Of a stretch of DNA of 64,000 nucleotides, positions 50,292-60,764 are shown piece by piece. Source of the stretch: Burkholderia sp. 8Y (GTDB lineage: Bacteria; Pseudomonadota; Gammaproteobacteria; Burkholderiales; Burkholderiaceae); contig NZ_LR733520.1 in the NCBI RefSeq assembly GCF_902506145.1, positions 126,580-190,579 of the forward strand, written 5' to 3'. A program made the position numbers and the translations under genes. The notes beneath the pieces are model-generated. The model worked only from the letters and a program-made list of their open reading frames with translations. It was not told the DNA's origin and did no database searches. How positions within the stretch are numbered: position 1 is the first letter of the stretch; each line of letters starts with the position of its first letter.

Positions 50292-51482
50292 TCAGCGCGG
50301 ATAAATCGCGCCGAGCACGCGCTCGCCCGCTGCGCCCGTCACTGATGCGAGATTGCCCGGTTCGCGCGCCACGCAGCGCATCGCAAGCCAGGCAAACGCG
50401 AACGCTTCGACCTGCTGCGGCGGCACGCCGAGCGCCTCGGTCGTCATGACGGGCACGCTCGAGACGCCGGTTTGATCGAGCGCCTGTTGCAGCATCTTCA
50501 TGAGCGCAGGATTGCGCGCGCCGCCGCCGCAGACGTACACGGCGCGGGCATCCGACGCGTGGCGCTCTATTTCCCGCGCGACCGTCGTGGCCGTCAGCGC
50601 GGTGAGCGTCGCTTGCACGTCGGCGGGGGCGAGCGCCGCGAAGGGCGCGAGCTTGGCATCCAGCCACGCCGGGTTGAAGAGATCGCGCCCGGTGCTCTTC
50701 GGCGGCGCTTCCTTGAAAAACGGCTCGTCCAGCAGCGCATTCAACAGCGGCCGGTTCACCGCGCCGCGCGCCGCGAACTGGCCGCCATCGTCGTACGGTT
50801 TTTTCAGATGCCGGTGCGCCCATTCGTCCAGCAGCGCGTTCGCCGGGCCGCAATCGAAGCCGCGCACCGCGCCGCTCGCCGCCAGAACCGTGATATTGCT
50901 GATGCCGCCCAGATTGCAGACGACGCGCGTCTCGTTCTTCGCGCCGAAAATCGTCGCATGAAACGCCGGCACGAGCGGCGCGCCCTGACCGCCGGCGGCG
51001 ACATCGCGGCTGCGGAAATCCGCGATCACGTCGATGCTCGTCATCTCGGCGAGCAACGCGGGGTTGTTGATCTGCCGCGTGTAACCCTTTTCCGGCCGAT
51101 GCCGCACCGTTTGCCCATGCACGCCGATCGCGCGCACCTTGGTCGACGAGTATCCGCTCATGCTCTGCAATTCGTGGCAGCACACGGCGTAGCGCGTGGC
51201 GAGCGCGTTCCCGGCGAGCGCCTCGCGTTCCAGTTCGTTGTCGCCGGGCGACTGCAGCGCAAAGAGCGCGTCGCGCAGCCCTTCGGAAAAGGACACGTGC
51301 GCCTCGCCGAGCACGACCGGCGCTTTGCCCGCCGCGAACTGCACCGCGACGCCATCGACGCCGTCCATGCTCGTGCCGGACATCAGACCGAAATACACGC
51401 CGTCTGCCTTTCCGGGTTCGATTGCTTCGGCTTTTTTCCCCACGCTCCTCTCCTCGTCGATGCTCGTCGGTGCTTGGTCCAT
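50292..51482 (-). CDS. anmK: anhydro-N-acetylmuramic acid kinase AnmK
   Basis: A 396-aa ASKHA-fold kinase that phosphorylates and opens 1,6-anhydroMurNAc during cell-wall recycling. The ATP phosphate loop is [20 protein letters not shown], and further family blocks are [38 protein letters not shown] and [20 protein letters not shown] 51482 was chosen; the frame extends to 51569 without similarity. It is divergent from tyrS. Confidence 0.94.
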   Translation of the reverse strand: MDQAPTSIDEERSVGKKAEAIEPGKADGVYFGLMSGTSMDGVDGVAVQFAAGKAPVVLGEAHVSFSEGLRDALFALQSPGDNELEREALAGNALATRYAVCCHELQSMSGYSSTKVRAIGVHGQTVRHRPEKGYTRQINNPALLAEMTSIDVIADFRSRDVAAGGQGAPLVPAFHATIFGAKNETRVVCNLGGISNITVLAASGAVRGFDCGPANALLDEWAHRHLKKPYDDGGQFAARGAVNRPLLNALLDEPFFKEAPPKSTGRDLFNPAWLDAKLAPFAALAPADVQATLTALTATTVAREIERHASDARAVYVCGGGARNPALMKMLQQALDQTGVSSVPVMTTEALGVPPQQVEAFAFAWLAMRCVAREPGNLASVTGAAGERVLGAIYPR

Positions 51483-51684
51483 CAACGCGCGATTATCCGC
51501 GCATCCGGGCCGATCGTTAAGGCGCGTCCGCTGGAGGCGACCGTCCGGCGGAAACGCGCGTGCCGCCAAACGGCACGAATGCGCCCCTCATCGCGTAAAA
51601 TCGGGAGCCTGAACAAGCCATTGCGCACCGCAAAGCCGTCCGGTACGGCGCCATCGCATTTCCTTCACATCACAAGCCGCAAGC

Positions 51685-52941
51685 ATGACCACTGACTCCA
51701 ACGCTTCTTCCGCGCCCCCGCGCGACGCCTTTCCGATCACCGACGACGTGCGCGCCGCCCTCGCGATCGCCAAGCGCGGCTGCGACGAACTGCTGATCGA
51801 GGACGAATTCGCGCAGAAGCTCGCACGGAGCGCCGCGACGGGCAAGCCGCTGCGCATCAAGCTCGGGCTGGACCCGACCGCGCCGGACATTCACATCGGC
51901 CATACGGTCGTGCTGAACAAGATGCGCCAGTTGCAGGACCTCGGGCACCAGGTCATCTTCCTGATCGGCGATTTCACCTCGCTGATCGGCGATCCGTCCG
52001 GCCGCAACGCCACGCGCCCGCCGCTCACGCGCGAACAGATCGAAATGAACGCGAAGACGTATTTCGAGCAGGCGTCGCTGGTTCTCGACCGCGAGAAAAC
52101 GGAAATTCGCTACAACAGCGAATGGTCGATGCCGCTCGGCGCCGACGGCATGATCAAGCTGGCGTCGCGCTACACGGTCGCGCGCATCCTCGAACGCGAA
52201 GATTTCACCAAGCGTTTCCAGAGCGGCGTGCCCATCTCGATTCACGAATTCCTCTATCCGCTGATGCAGGGCTACGACTCCGTGGCGCTCAACGCCGATC
52301 TCGAACTCGGCGGCACGGATCAGAAGTTCAATTTGCTGGTTGGCCGCGAATTGCAGAAGCAATACGGCCAGGAGCAGCAATGCATCTTGACGATGCCGCT
52401 GCTCGAAGGGCTCGACGGCGTCGAGAAGATGTCGAAATCGAAGCACAACTACGTCGGCATCAGCGAAAAGCCGACGGAAATGTTCGGCAAGCTGATGAGC
52501 ATTTCCGACGTGCTGATGTGGCGTTATTTCGAGCTGCTGTCGTTCCGCAGCATGGAAGAAATCGCGCGCTTCAAGCAGGAAGCCGAGGGCGGCCGCAATC
52601 CGCGCGACTTCAAGGTGATGCTCGCGCAGGAGATCGTCGGGCGCTTTCATTCGCCGGCGGACGCGGAGCGCGCGCTCGAAGACTTCAACCATCGCGCGAA
52701 GGGCGGCGTGCCGGAAGATATTCCGACGGTCACGCTCGCGGGCGCGCCGCTTGCCATCGGCCAGATGCTGAAACAGGCCGGGCTCGTGCCGTCCACGAGC
52801 GAGGCGCTGCGCAATATCGAGCAGGGCGGCGTGAAGATCGACGGGGCGACCGTGTCCGACAAGGGTCTCAAGGTCGAGCCGGGCGAGTTCATCGTGCAGG
52901 TGGGCAAGCGCCGCTTCGCGCGCATCACGTTGACGGCGTAA
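51685..52941 (+). CDS. tyrS: tyrosyl-tRNA synthetase
   Basis: A 418-aa class I synthetase of the bacterial TyrS group. The HIGH motif is [11 protein letters not shown], the KMSKS loop is EKMSKSKHN, and the C-terminal S4 RNA-binding domain covers about the last 65 residues ([38 protein letters not shown]). The spacing between motifs is typical of the TyrZ-like subtype. The dtd gene starts 4 bp after the stop. Confidence 0.96.
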   Translation: MTTDSNASSAPPRDAFPITDDVRAALAIAKRGCDELLIEDEFAQKLARSAATGKPLRIKLGLDPTAPDIHIGHTVVLNKMRQLQDLGHQVIFLIGDFTSLIGDPSGRNATRPPLTREQIEMNAKTYFEQASLVLDREKTEIRYNSEWSMPLGADGMIKLASRYTVARILEREDFTKRFQSGVPISIHEFLYPLMQGYDSVALNADLELGGTDQKFNLLVGRELQKQYGQEQQCILTMPLLEGLDGVEKMSKSKHNYVGISEKPTEMFGKLMSISDVLMWRYFELLSFRSMEEIARFKQEAEGGRNPRDFKVMLAQEIVGRFHSPADAERALEDFNHRAKGGVPEDIPTVTLAGAPLAIGQMLKQAGLVPSTSEALRNIEQGGVKIDGATVSDKGLKVEPGEFIVQVGKRRFARITLTA

Positions 52942-52945
52942 GCGG

Positions 52946-53404
52946 ATGATCGCGCTTATCCAGCGAGTCCGGCGCGCGGACGTGCGCGTCGGCGAGCGCG
53001 TGACCGGCGCGATCGACGCGGGCCTGCTCGCGCTCGTCTGCGCCGAACGCGGCGACAACGAAGCCGCCGCCGACAAGCTCCTCGCGAAGATGCTGGCGTA
53101 TCGCGTGTTCAGCGACGCCGCCGGCAAGATGAATCTGTCCGTGCAGAACATCGACGGCGCCGGACGCGCGGGCGGCGTGCTGCTGGTATCGCAATTCACG
53201 CTTGCCGCCGATACCTCGAGCGGACTGCGTCCGAGCTTCACGCCGGCCGCGCCGCCCGACGAGGGCAAGCGGCTCTTCGACTACTTCGTGCGCGAGGCGC
53301 GGGCGAAGCATCCGATCGTCGAGACCGGCGAATTCGGCGCTGACATGCAGGTGTCGCTCGTCAACGACGGACCGGTCACGTTCTGGCTTCAGGTTCGCCC
53401 ATGA
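52946..53404 (+). CDS. dtd: D-aminoacyl-tRNA deacylase Dtd
   Basis: A 152-aa editing enzyme that removes D-amino acids from tRNA, notably D-Tyr, a good match to tyrS upstream. Signature motifs are VSQFTLAAD and [10 protein letters not shown], the latter providing the Gly-cisPro selectivity filter. Its stop overlaps the phosphatase start (ATGA). Confidence 0.96.
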   Translation: MIALIQRVRRADVRVGERVTGAIDAGLLALVCAERGDNEAAADKLLAKMLAYRVFSDAAGKMNLSVQNIDGAGRAGGVLLVSQFTLAADTSSGLRPSFTPAAPPDEGKRLFDYFVREARAKHPIVETGEFGADMQVSLVNDGPVTFWLQVRP

Positions 53405-54048
53405 CGACGCAAGTCTTGTTCATCCGCCACGGCGAAACTGACTGGAATCGCGTCAAGCGCATCCAGGGGCATATCGACATTCCGCTGTCCGCGCATGGCG
53501 CGCTGCAAGCGGCGCAACTCGGCGCGCGCCTCGCGCGGGAAGGGCGGCTCGACGCCGTCTACACCAGCGACCTGCTGCGCGCACAACAGACCGCGCGCCC
53601 GTTCGCCGACGCGCTCGGACTCGAACTGCGCCTGTCGGAAGGCTTGCGCGAGCGCCAGTACGGCGCGTTCCAGGGCCACGACAGCGACGAAATCAGCGAG
53701 AAGTTTCCGGCGGAGTATGTCGAATGGCAGACGCGCGATCCGGGCTTCACGCCGCCCGGCGGTGAATCGCTGCGCGTTTTCTATCACCGCGTGATTCACG
53801 CGATGGAGCCGATCATCGCCGCGCATCCGGGCGGACGCATCGCGTCTGTGGCGCACGGCGGCGTGCTCGACTGCATCTTCCGGTTCGCGAACAAGCTGAC
53901 GCTCGACGCGCCGCGCAACTGGCCGCTGCTCAATTGCAGCCTTAACGTGGTGGATTACGACGGCGGCCATGCGACGGTCGTGTCGTGGGGCGATGTCGCG
54001 CATCTCGCCACCGACACCGCCGACGACAGCCTGCGCAAGACGGCCTAG
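53401..54048 (+). CDS. histidine phosphatase family protein (GpmB/CobC-like)
   Basis: 215 aa. The phosphohistidine motif is [10 protein letters not shown] at residue 7, the second catalytic His is in [10 protein letters not shown], and [28 protein letters not shown] is the family middle block. Substrate unknown; such proteins are often misnamed phosphoglycerate mutase. Its TAG stop (54046-54048) overlaps the former stop of the opposite-strand MpaB gene by two bases. Confidence 0.92.
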   Translation: MTTQVLFIRHGETDWNRVKRIQGHIDIPLSAHGALQAAQLGARLAREGRLDAVYTSDLLRAQQTARPFADALGLELRLSEGLRERQYGAFQGHDSDEISEKFPAEYVEWQTRDPGFTPPGGESLRVFYHRVIHAMEPIIAAHPGGRIASVAHGGVLDCIFRFANKLTLDAPRNWPLLNCSLNVVDYDGGHATVVSWGDVAHLATDTADDSLRKTA

Positions 54049-54189
54049 TCCGTCTTCCTTGCGGAGACCCTCAACCGCGCGCGCTTCGAGATGCCGTTGA
54101 CGAGCGCCCAGCGAACGACCGGCGCCATCGCCCGCACGCCGGGACGCGCAATGACCCGCCGCATCGGTGCAAGCGACGTAAGCCCAAGC
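54045..54189 (-). pseudogene. severed 3' end of the MpaB-family gene
   Basis: On the minus strand this stretch continues the MpaB frame after the insertion: following one copy of the target duplication it reads LGLTSLAPMRRVIARPGV, then RAMAPVVRWALVNGISKRAR, and ends ARKTD with TAG at 54045-54047. Joining it to the truncated gene at the duplicated 8 bp gives an uninterrupted 300-aa protein. It has no start codon of its own and is probably untranslated. Confidence 0.85.
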
Positions 54190-54443
54190 GTAAGCGGCTG
54201 GCCAACTCACCTTGATTGTCGGCGAAGCGCTTGGGAGTATCGTGTCCACTAAAGCGAATAAGCGGACACGTGAACACTATCGAAGAAGAGGCGTTGCCGA
54301 CCCGTCGCCGTCGTCGGACATTCTGACTCGCCTCCCGGCCCACAAAGCAAGCGACATCGCAACATTGCTGCCTCATAACTGGCAGCCTCTCGCGCCTGTC
54401 GAGTAATCCATCGTTCGTCAAGACGGGTTCGCTGGCCGCTTAC
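54190..54443 (+). mobile_element. 254-bp internally deleted IS66-type element (mini-IS) with 8-bp target duplication
   Basis: The ends are inverted repeats that begin GTAAGCGG: GTAAGCGGCTGGCCAACTCA on the left and, read inward, GTAAGCGGCCAGCGAACC on the right. Perfect 8-bp duplications GCCCAAGC flank it (54182-54189 and 54444-54451). GTAA ends and 8-bp duplications are hallmarks of the IS66 family. Inside, GTG 54270 opens MNTIEEEALPTRRRRR, the start of the IS66 tnpA product, joined to SDILTRLPAHKASDIATLLP, the end of the TnpC transposase, which stops at 54406. Nearly all tnpA, tnpB and tnpC are deleted, so it cannot move alone but keeps both ends. A GTGTCC/GGACAC inverted repeat (54242-54269) precedes the tnpA start. 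Confidence 0.9.
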
Positions 54444-55209
54444 GCCCAAGCATCGTCTGCGCCCAGTCGGGCAGCAGATCGACACCCGCGTTGAACACCA
54501 GCACGCGCGCCGGCTTCATGACGATGCTCGGCGTCGGCGCGCTCTTGAGCACGCGAATGACTTCCTGCGTGCGCTCGCTCGCGTGCAGTTGCGGACGCAT
54601 GACGGCGAGATAAGCATCGACTTGCGCGCGCGTGATCGGCACGTCGCGGGCACCGAGCAGACGGGCGACGAGCGCCGTCTCTTCGAAGTAGCGGTCCTGA
54701 TCCGCTTCGGACAGACCAGGATTCACATACCGTAGATAGCCTTCCAGAAAACTCGTGACTTCGGCGACGTGTACCCACGTCAGCAGATCGGCGTCGCTCG
54801 CGCGATACGGCCGGCCGTCGGGCGCGGTGCCCGTCACACCGAGATGAATGCGCCTCACGCGCTCGATCAGCGCCAGCGCGTCGCGCCGATTGCCGAACGT
54901 CGTTCCCGCGATGAAGGTCGCCGTGCGCCGCAGCCGCCCGAGAATATCGGTGCGGAACGTGGAGTGATCCCACACGCCTGCGAGCGCCAGCGGATGCAGC
55001 GTCTGAAGCAACAGCGCGCTGATGCCGCTCGTCATCATCGAAGTAAAATCGGCGTGGACCTTCCAGCAGATGGCGTCCAGCCCGAACAAGCCCGGATCGC
55101 CCGGCGGCGATGAATAGTCGAGCGTCGGCCCGCTGCCCGTCGTGAGGCTCGTGATGCCGCGTGCAATCGACGACCGTACGCGCGTGACCAACGTTGCCTG
55201 ATCCGACAT
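54418..55209 (-). CDS. MpaB/DUF2236 oxygenase-family protein, truncated at the C-terminus by the IS66 relic
   Basis: As it stands the gene encodes 263 aa, of which 255 are native and the last eight (RKRPANPS) come from the element. Family features are a core around LDAICWKVHADFTSMMTSGISALLLQTLHPLALAGVWDHSTFRTD, the His-containing VRRIHLGVTG block, and WVHVAEVTSFLEGYLRYV. The family includes the latex-clearing-like and MpaB oxygenases that bind heme b through conserved His. About 45 residues beyond DWAQTMLG are lost; most of the core is kept, so activity is uncertain. It follows ruvB by 3 bp. Confidence 0.88.
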   Translation of the reverse strand: MSDQATLVTRVRSSIARGITSLTTGSGPTLDYSSPPGDPGLFGLDAICWKVHADFTSMMTSGISALLLQTLHPLALAGVWDHSTFRTDILGRLRRTATFIAGTTFGNRRDALALIERVRRIHLGVTGTAPDGRPYRASDADLLTWVHVAEVTSFLEGYLRYVNPGLSEADQDRYFEETALVARLLGARDVPITRAQVDAYLAVMRPQLHASERTQEVIRVLKSAPTPSIVMKPARVLVFNAGVDLLPDWAQTMLGRKRPANPS

Positions 55210-55212
55210 GCG

Positions 55213-56274
55213 CTAGCCGTTGTTCGCGTCCCAGAGATCGCGGATGGGGCCGCCATCCGGCGCGGCGATGCCGAAGTGCCGATACGTCAGCAGAGTCGCG
55301 ACGCGCCCGCGCGGCGTGCGCTGCAAATAGCCCTGCTGGATCAGATACGGCTCCAGCACGTCCTCGATGGTGTCGCGTTCTTCACCGATCGCTGCCGCGA
55401 GATTGTCGACGCCGACCGGCCCGCCGTCGAACTTGTTCAGGATCGCTTCGAGCAGCTTGCGGTCCATCAGATCGAAGCCGACCGGATCGACGTCGAGCAT
55501 CTTCAGCGCGGCATCCGCCACGTCGGCCGTGATGCTGCCGTTCGCCCTCACTTCCGCGTAATCGCGCACGCGGCGCAGCAGCCGGTTTGCGATACGCGGC
55601 GTGCCCCGCGAGCGCCGCGCGATTTCCAGCGCGCCCTCCGGCACGATGTCCGCCTTCAACAGCGACGCCGAGCGCGACACGATGCGCGCGAGCTCGCTCG
55701 CGTTATAAAACTCCAGCCGCGACACGATGCCGAAGCGGTCGCGCAGCGGATTGGTCAGCATGCCCGCGCGCGTGGTCGCGCCGACGAGCGTGAACGGCTG
55801 GAGATCCAGCTTCACGCTGCGCGCGGCCGGTCCTTCGCCGATCATGATGTCGATCTGATAATCCTCGAGCGCCGGATACAGAATTTCCTCGACGACCGGC
55901 GACAGCCGGTGAATTTCGTCGATGAAGAGCACGTCGTTCGCTTCGAGATTGGTGAGCAGCGCGGCAAGGTCGCCCGCGCGTTCCAGCACCGGTCCCGACG
56001 TCTGCCGCAGATTCACGCCCATTTCCCGCGCGATGATGTGCGCGAGCGTGGTCTTGCCGAGACCCGGCGGACCGAAGAGGAGCACGTGATCGAGTGCTTC
56101 CGAGCGGCGCTTGGCAGCTTCGATGAAGATTTCGAGCTGCCCGCGCACCTTTTCCTGCCCCACGTATTCGTCGAGCTGGCGCGGTCGCAACGCGCGCTCG
56201 AAGGCTTCTTCGTTCGGCGAGACGGGCGTGGCCGAGATGATGCGTTCGGCGGCGAGTTTGTCGGTTTCGATCAT
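55213..56274 (-). CDS. ruvB: Holliday junction branch migration ATPase RuvB
   Basis: A 353-aa AAA+ helicase that drives branch migration with RuvA. Walker A is [11 protein letters not shown] and Walker B is [11 protein letters not shown]; the sensor and arginine-finger region is [20 protein letters not shown]. The C-terminal winged helix ends [17 protein letters not shown]. It is the third gene of the ruvC-ruvA-ruvB set, 80 bp after ruvA. Confidence 0.98.
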   Translation of the reverse strand: MIETDKLAAERIISATPVSPNEEAFERALRPRQLDEYVGQEKVRGQLEIFIEAAKRRSEALDHVLLFGPPGLGKTTLAHIIAREMGVNLRQTSGPVLERAGDLAALLTNLEANDVLFIDEIHRLSPVVEEILYPALEDYQIDIMIGEGPAARSVKLDLQPFTLVGATTRAGMLTNPLRDRFGIVSRLEFYNASELARIVSRSASLLKADIVPEGALEIARRSRGTPRIANRLLRRVRDYAEVRANGSITADVADAALKMLDVDPVGFDLMDRKLLEAILNKFDGGPVGVDNLAAAIGEERDTIEDVLEPYLIQQGYLQRTPRGRVATLLTYRHFGIAAPDGGPIRDLWDANNG

Positions 56275-56354
56275 TGGTCGATTGTACAGCGAGCGTTCTC
56301 GCCGCGAACCTGGCCGAACGGCCTAGCGGCGCGCCGCGCCGGGCGTCGAAATAA

Positions 56355-56936
56355 TCAGGCTTTGGAGAGCGCCTTCAACGCCAGCTTGATGCCCTCGGAG
56401 ACGCCCGTTCCCGCCGGCACGTTCTTGATGGCGGCGAGGGCTTCCTTCTCGGAATAGCCGAGCGCGAGGAGCGCGTTGAGGATGTCGGAGGCATGGTCGG
56501 ACTGCGAAGCCGCGCTCGCCATTGCGCCGAGATCGGCGCCGAGCTTGCCCTTGAGTTCGAGCAGCAGCCGTTCGGCCGTTTTCTTGCCGATGCCCGGCAC
56601 GCGCGTGAGGCGCGCGCTGTCCTGCGTCGTCACGGTCTGCGCGAGTTCCTGCACGCTCATGCCCGAAAGCACCGCGAGCGCCATGCGCGCGCCGATGCCG
56701 CTGATCTTTAACAATTCGCGAAACGTCGCCCGTTCCTGCGACGTGAGAAAGCCGTAGAGCAGATGCGCGTCCTCGCGCACGATCATCTGCGTGAGCAGGA
56801 CGACCTTCTCGCCGGCGTTCGGGAGGTTGTAGAACGTGCTCATCGGCACGTCGATTTCATAGCCGACGCCGTTGCAGTCGACGAGCAGGTGCGGCGGGTT
56901 TTTTTCCAGCAGAACGCCGGCGATACGACCAATCAT
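56355..56936 (-). CDS. ruvA: Holliday junction DNA-binding protein RuvA
   Basis: A 193-aa tetrameric junction-binding protein. Domain I begins [28 protein letters not shown], the two helix-hairpin-helix motifs are [18 protein letters not shown] and [22 protein letters not shown], and the RuvB-binding domain III is [21 protein letters not shown]. Complete and typical in length. Confidence 0.98.
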   Translation of the reverse strand: MIGRIAGVLLEKNPPHLLVDCNGVGYEIDVPMSTFYNLPNAGEKVVLLTQMIVREDAHLLYGFLTSQERATFRELLKISGIGARMALAVLSGMSVQELAQTVTTQDSARLTRVPGIGKKTAERLLLELKGKLGADLGAMASAASQSDHASDILNALLALGYSEKEALAAIKNVPAGTGVSEGIKLALKALSKA

Positions 56937-56960
56937 GTTTGCGTTTTCGAGAGAAGAGAT

Positions 56961-57503
56961 TTAGCCGATGAGTCTGCCGCGCCGCACGCGCAAGCCTTTC
57001 TTCGCGAGCGACGGTGCAATACCGCCGAGCGTGGCGAGGCCCGTGCCGCCGTGCGCGTGACAGATCGCCATGCCGAGGGCGTCGGCGGCGTCGGTGCTCG
57101 GCACGCCTGAAAGATTGAGCAGGCGCACGACCATCTGCTGCATCTGCTCCTTCGTCGCGCGGCCGTAGCCGACGACCGCCTGCTTCAGTTGCAGCGCCGT
57201 GTATTCGGCGACCGGCACGCCGCTCACGACGAGCCCGCAAATGGCCGCGCCGCGCGCCTGCCCGAGCAGAAGCGTCGATTGCGGATTGACGTTGACGAAC
57301 ACTTTCTCAATCGCAGCCTGATCCGGATTGTGCTGCCGGATAAGGGTCGAGATGCCGTCGAAGATGGTGTTCAGGCGCGAAGGCAGATCGGCGTCGGCTG
57401 TCTTGATGACGCCGCTCGTCACATAGTTGAGCGAGTGCCCCGCCATGTCGATGATGCCGAAGCCCGTCACGCGCAGGCCGGGGTCGATGCCAAGGATTCT
57501 CAT
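56961..57503 (-). CDS. ruvC: crossover junction endodeoxyribonuclease RuvC
   Basis: A 180-aa resolvase of the RNase H fold. The catalytic acidic residues appear in [38 protein letters not shown] and [17 protein letters not shown] 57503 was chosen; eight additional in-frame residues upstream are not conserved. It lies 24 bp upstream of ruvA. Confidence 0.97.
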   Translation of the reverse strand: MRILGIDPGLRVTGFGIIDMAGHSLNYVTSGVIKTADADLPSRLNTIFDGISTLIRQHNPDQAAIEKVFVNVNPQSTLLLGQARGAAICGLVVSGVPVAEYTALQLKQAVVGYGRATKEQMQQMVVRLLNLSGVPSTDAADALGMAICHAHGGTGLATLGGIAPSLAKKGLRVRRGRLIG

Positions 57504-57592
57504 TCGTTCGCGATGCGGCTCGTCCAAATCAAAATGGCCTGCTTGCGCAACTCGAAGCGCAAACAGGCCAATACTAAAGGAACTCGGCGCGA

Positions 57593-59158
57593 TTAATGGC
57601 GGAAATGACGCGTGCCGGTGAGAATCATCGCGACATTGTGCTCGTCGGCGGCGGCGATCACTTCGTCATCGCGCATGGAGCCGCCCGGCTGGATCACGCA
57701 GGTCGCGCCCGCGTTCACGACGACATCGAGGCCGTCGCGGAACGGGAAGAACGCGTCCGATGCGACCGCCGAGCCGTTGAGCGACAAGCCCGCGTTCTGC
57801 GCCTTGATGCCCGCGATGCGCGCGGAGTCCACGCGGCTCATCTGGCCCGCGCCGACGCCGAGCGTCATGCCGCCGCCGCAGAACACGATGGCGTTCGACT
57901 TCACGTATTTCGCCACGCGCCAGGCGAACATCAGGTCGTCCATTTCCTTCGGCGTCGGATGGCGCTTGGTCACGACGCGCAGTTCATGCGGCTGGACGTT
58001 CTTCGAATCGAGCGACTGAACCAGCAGGCCGCCCCCCACGCGCTTCAGATCGAACGCGTTGTGGCCGTCGCCGAGCGCGATTTGCAGCAAGCGCACGTTC
58101 TGCTTCGCGGCGAACACGGCGCGCGCCGCTTCGCTGAACGAAGGCGCGATCAGCACTTCGACGAACTGCTTCGCCACGGCCTGCGCCGCCGCTTCGTCCA
58201 CTTCACGATTGAACGCGATGATGCCGCCGAACGCCGACGTCGGATCGGTCTGGAAGGCCTTCGAATACGCTTCGTGCGCGTTCGCGCCGATAGCAACGCC
58301 GCACGGATTCGCGTGCTTGATGATGACGCACGCGGGCGCGTCGAAGGTCTTCACGCATTCCCACGCGGCGTCCGAATCCGCGATGTTGTTGTACGAGAGT
58401 TCCTTGCCCTGCAACTGCTCGTAGTTGGCAAGCGCGCCCGCGGGCACCGAAAGATCGCGGTAGAACGCCGCGCTTTGATGCGGGTTCTCGCCGTAGCGCA
58501 AGTCCTGCACTTTCTCGAACGCGAGATTGAACGTGGCGGGGTACGTGTTGCGCTCGCTGTGCTTGAGCGTTTCGGTGAGGCTCGTCAGGTAGTTCGTGAT
58601 CGCGCCGTCGTACTGCGCGGTGTGCGCGAAGACCTTGGTCGCAAGCCGGAAGTTCGTCGCGTAGCCGACGCTGTTGCTGTTGGCGCGCATTTCGTCGAGC
58701 ACGGCGGCGTAATCGGCCGGATCGACGATGACCGTCACGTCGCGGTGATTCTTCGCGGCCGAGCGCAGCATGGTCGGCCCGCCGATGTCGATGTTCTCGA
58801 TCGCGTCTTCGAGCGAGCACTGCTCCTTTGCCACCGTCTGCACGAACGGATACAGGTTGACGACGAGGAGGTCGATCGTCGGAATGTCGTGCTTTTCGAG
58901 CGCGGCCATGTGCTCAGGCAAATCGCGGCGCGCGAGAATGCCGCCGTGAACCTTCGGGTGCAGCGTCTTCACGCGCCCATCGAGCATTTCCGGAAAGCCG
59001 GTGTAGTCGGCGACTTCGGTCACGGGCAGACCCGCGTCCGCCAGCAGTTTCGCCGTGCCGCCGGTCGAAAGGAGCCTGACGCCGAGTTGCGAGAGCGATT
59101 GAGCGAATTCGACGATGCCGGACTTGTCGGAAACCGAGATGAGGGCTTGCTTGATCAT
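57593..59158 (-). CDS. purH: bifunctional AICAR transformylase / IMP cyclohydrolase PurH
   Basis: A 521-aa enzyme for the last two steps of IMP synthesis. The N-terminal cyclohydrolase (MGS-like) opens with [23 protein letters not shown] and [19 protein letters not shown]. The C-terminal transformylase carries the Lys-His pair in [13 protein letters not shown] and ends in [37 protein letters not shown]. It follows fis by 63 bp, the order known in betaproteobacteria. Confidence 0.98.
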   Translation of the reverse strand: MIKQALISVSDKSGIVEFAQSLSQLGVRLLSTGGTAKLLADAGLPVTEVADYTGFPEMLDGRVKTLHPKVHGGILARRDLPEHMAALEKHDIPTIDLLVVNLYPFVQTVAKEQCSLEDAIENIDIGGPTMLRSAAKNHRDVTVIVDPADYAAVLDEMRANSNSVGYATNFRLATKVFAHTAQYDGAITNYLTSLTETLKHSERNTYPATFNLAFEKVQDLRYGENPHQSAAFYRDLSVPAGALANYEQLQGKELSYNNIADSDAAWECVKTFDAPACVIIKHANPCGVAIGANAHEAYSKAFQTDPTSAFGGIIAFNREVDEAAAQAVAKQFVEVLIAPSFSEAARAVFAAKQNVRLLQIALGDGHNAFDLKRVGGGLLVQSLDSKNVQPHELRVVTKRHPTPKEMDDLMFAWRVAKYVKSNAIVFCGGGMTLGVGAGQMSRVDSARIAGIKAQNAGLSLNGSAVASDAFFPFRDGLDVVVNAGATCVIQPGGSMRDDEVIAAADEHNVAMILTGTRHFRH

Positions 59159-59221
59159 GATGAACGCTGAAACCAGAAAGGATAACCAGGCCAGACCCAG
59201 GCGCGCGCCCGGTCCGAAGAA

Positions 59222-59455
59222 TCAAATCAATCCGTGCTGCTGGAGCTTCTTGCGTAACGTGTTGCGGTTGATGCCGAGATAGTCGGCGGCGAGCGACTGA
59301 TTGCCGCCCGCCTGCGCGAGCACCACTTCGAGCATCGGTTTCTCCACGCACGAAATCACCATGTCGTACACGTCGTGCGGGTTCGAGCCGTCGAGGTCCT
59401 GAAAGTAGCTGTCGAGGCTCTGGCGGACGCATTGTTCGATGTTATGTCTGCTCAT
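59222..59455 (-). CDS. fis: Fis family DNA-binding protein
   Basis: A 77-aa factor. The C-terminal HTH is GGNQSLAADYLGINRNTLRKKLQQHGLI, as in the nucleoid protein Fis. The protein is shorter at the N-terminus than E. coli Fis (98 aa), which is normal in betaproteobacteria. Its start overlaps the dusB stop (ATGA at 59452-59455), the same dusB-fis linkage as in enterobacteria. Confidence 0.94.
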   Translation of the reverse strand: MSRHNIEQCVRQSLDSYFQDLDGSNPHDVYDMVISCVEKPMLEVVLAQAGGNQSLAADYLGINRNTLRKKLQQHGLI

Positions 59456-60543
59456 GCGGCAATTAGTCGGTCTGTGTTGTTCTGTCCGCCGCACGATTCT
59501 TCATCGGCCGCTTCGTCGGCGTCCCCGGCCTCGTCCACATAGACAAGGCGGTCTGACAGCGCCTTTTGCGCGTCGAAGAATTCGTTCACAGCGAACAATT
59601 GTTCTTTGGTCGTGTCGAGCGTATTCATCCGGTGCCGGAAGGTGTTGGCGCCGGAAAGGCCGCGAGTGTACCAGCCGATGTGCTTGCGCGCAGTCCGAAC
59701 GCCCGTGAATTCCCCGTAGAACGCGTAGTGGTCTTCCAGGTGCTCGTTCATGACCTGCTGAATCTCGTCGATGCGCGGCGGCGGCATGCGTTCACCCGTC
59801 GCAAGGAAGTGCTCGATCTCGCGGAAAAGCCACGGCCGGCCCTGCGCCGCGCGGCCGATCATGATGGCGTCCGCGCCGGTTGTCGCGAGCACGTCGCGCG
59901 CTTTCTCGGGCGTCGCGATGTCGCCGTTCGCGACGACCGGAATCTTCACTGACGCCTTGACGGCGGCGATGGTCTCGTATTCCGCGTCGCCCTTGTACAG
60001 ATCGGCGCGCGTGCGTCCGTGCACGGTGAGCATGGAAATGCCGGCCTCTTGCGCGATCCGCGCGATAGTCAGCGCGTTCTTGTTCTCGCGATTCCATCCC
60101 GTGCGAATCTTGAGCGTGACCGGCACCGCGTCCGGTCCGACGCCGACCGCCTGCACCACCGCCTCGACGATGCGCGCGACCAGCGGTTCGTTCTGCAAAA
60201 GCGCCGACCCCGCCGCGACGTTGCACACCTTCTTGGCCGGGCAGCCCATGTTGATGTCGATGATCTGCGCGCCGTTCGCGACGTTGTGACGCGCGGCTTC
60301 GGCGAGCATCTGCGGGTCCGCGCCGGCGATCTGCACGGCGATTGGCTCGACTTCGCCCGCGTGGTTTGCGCGGCGCATGGTCTTCTCGCTCTTCCACAAC
60401 TGCGCATTCGACGCGACCATCTCCGACACCGCGTAGCCCGCACCCATGCGCTTGCATAGCTGGCGGAAGGGCCGGTCGGTGACGCCTGCCATCGGAGCGA
60501 CGAACAGGTTATTGCGCAGAACGTGTGAACCGATGATGGGCAT
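59452..60543 (-). CDS. dusB: tRNA-dihydrouridine synthase DusB
   Basis: A 363-aa flavoenzyme that reduces uridine in the tRNA D-loop. Family landmarks are APMAGVTDRPFRQLCKRMGAGYAVSEM, the catalytic Cys region DINMGCPAKKVCNVAAGSALLQ, LTVHGRTRADLYKGDA and ANGDIATPEKARDVL. A C-terminal tail of about 40 acidic residues (VDEAGDADEAADEES) is longer than usual. Coupled to fis. Confidence 0.96.
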   Translation of the reverse strand: MPIIGSHVLRNNLFVAPMAGVTDRPFRQLCKRMGAGYAVSEMVASNAQLWKSEKTMRRANHAGEVEPIAVQIAGADPQMLAEAARHNVANGAQIIDINMGCPAKKVCNVAAGSALLQNEPLVARIVEAVVQAVGVGPDAVPVTLKIRTGWNRENKNALTIARIAQEAGISMLTVHGRTRADLYKGDAEYETIAAVKASVKIPVVANGDIATPEKARDVLATTGADAIMIGRAAQGRPWLFREIEHFLATGERMPPPRIDEIQQVMNEHLEDHYAFYGEFTGVRTARKHIGWYTRGLSGANTFRHRMNTLDTTKEQLFAVNEFFDAQKALSDRLVYVDEAGDADEAADEESCGGQNNTDRLIAA

Positions 60544-60764
60544 GAAGGCTTGGGCGTCCGCGCTTGGCGAATGACGGCGATGAACGCCGCATGAATGATC
60601 ATTCGCGTGAGTCGGACGCGGGAAGGCGGAAGGGAAACGCGTATTTTAACGCTAAGCGCGTGCTGAAATTAAGAGCAATCGCGTGCAAGTGTCTAAATCT
60701 TCTATGAAAGCGGGCGCGGCCTTAGGGGATAAGTCGCACCCGCCGTGCCGATGCGCCCGCCGCT

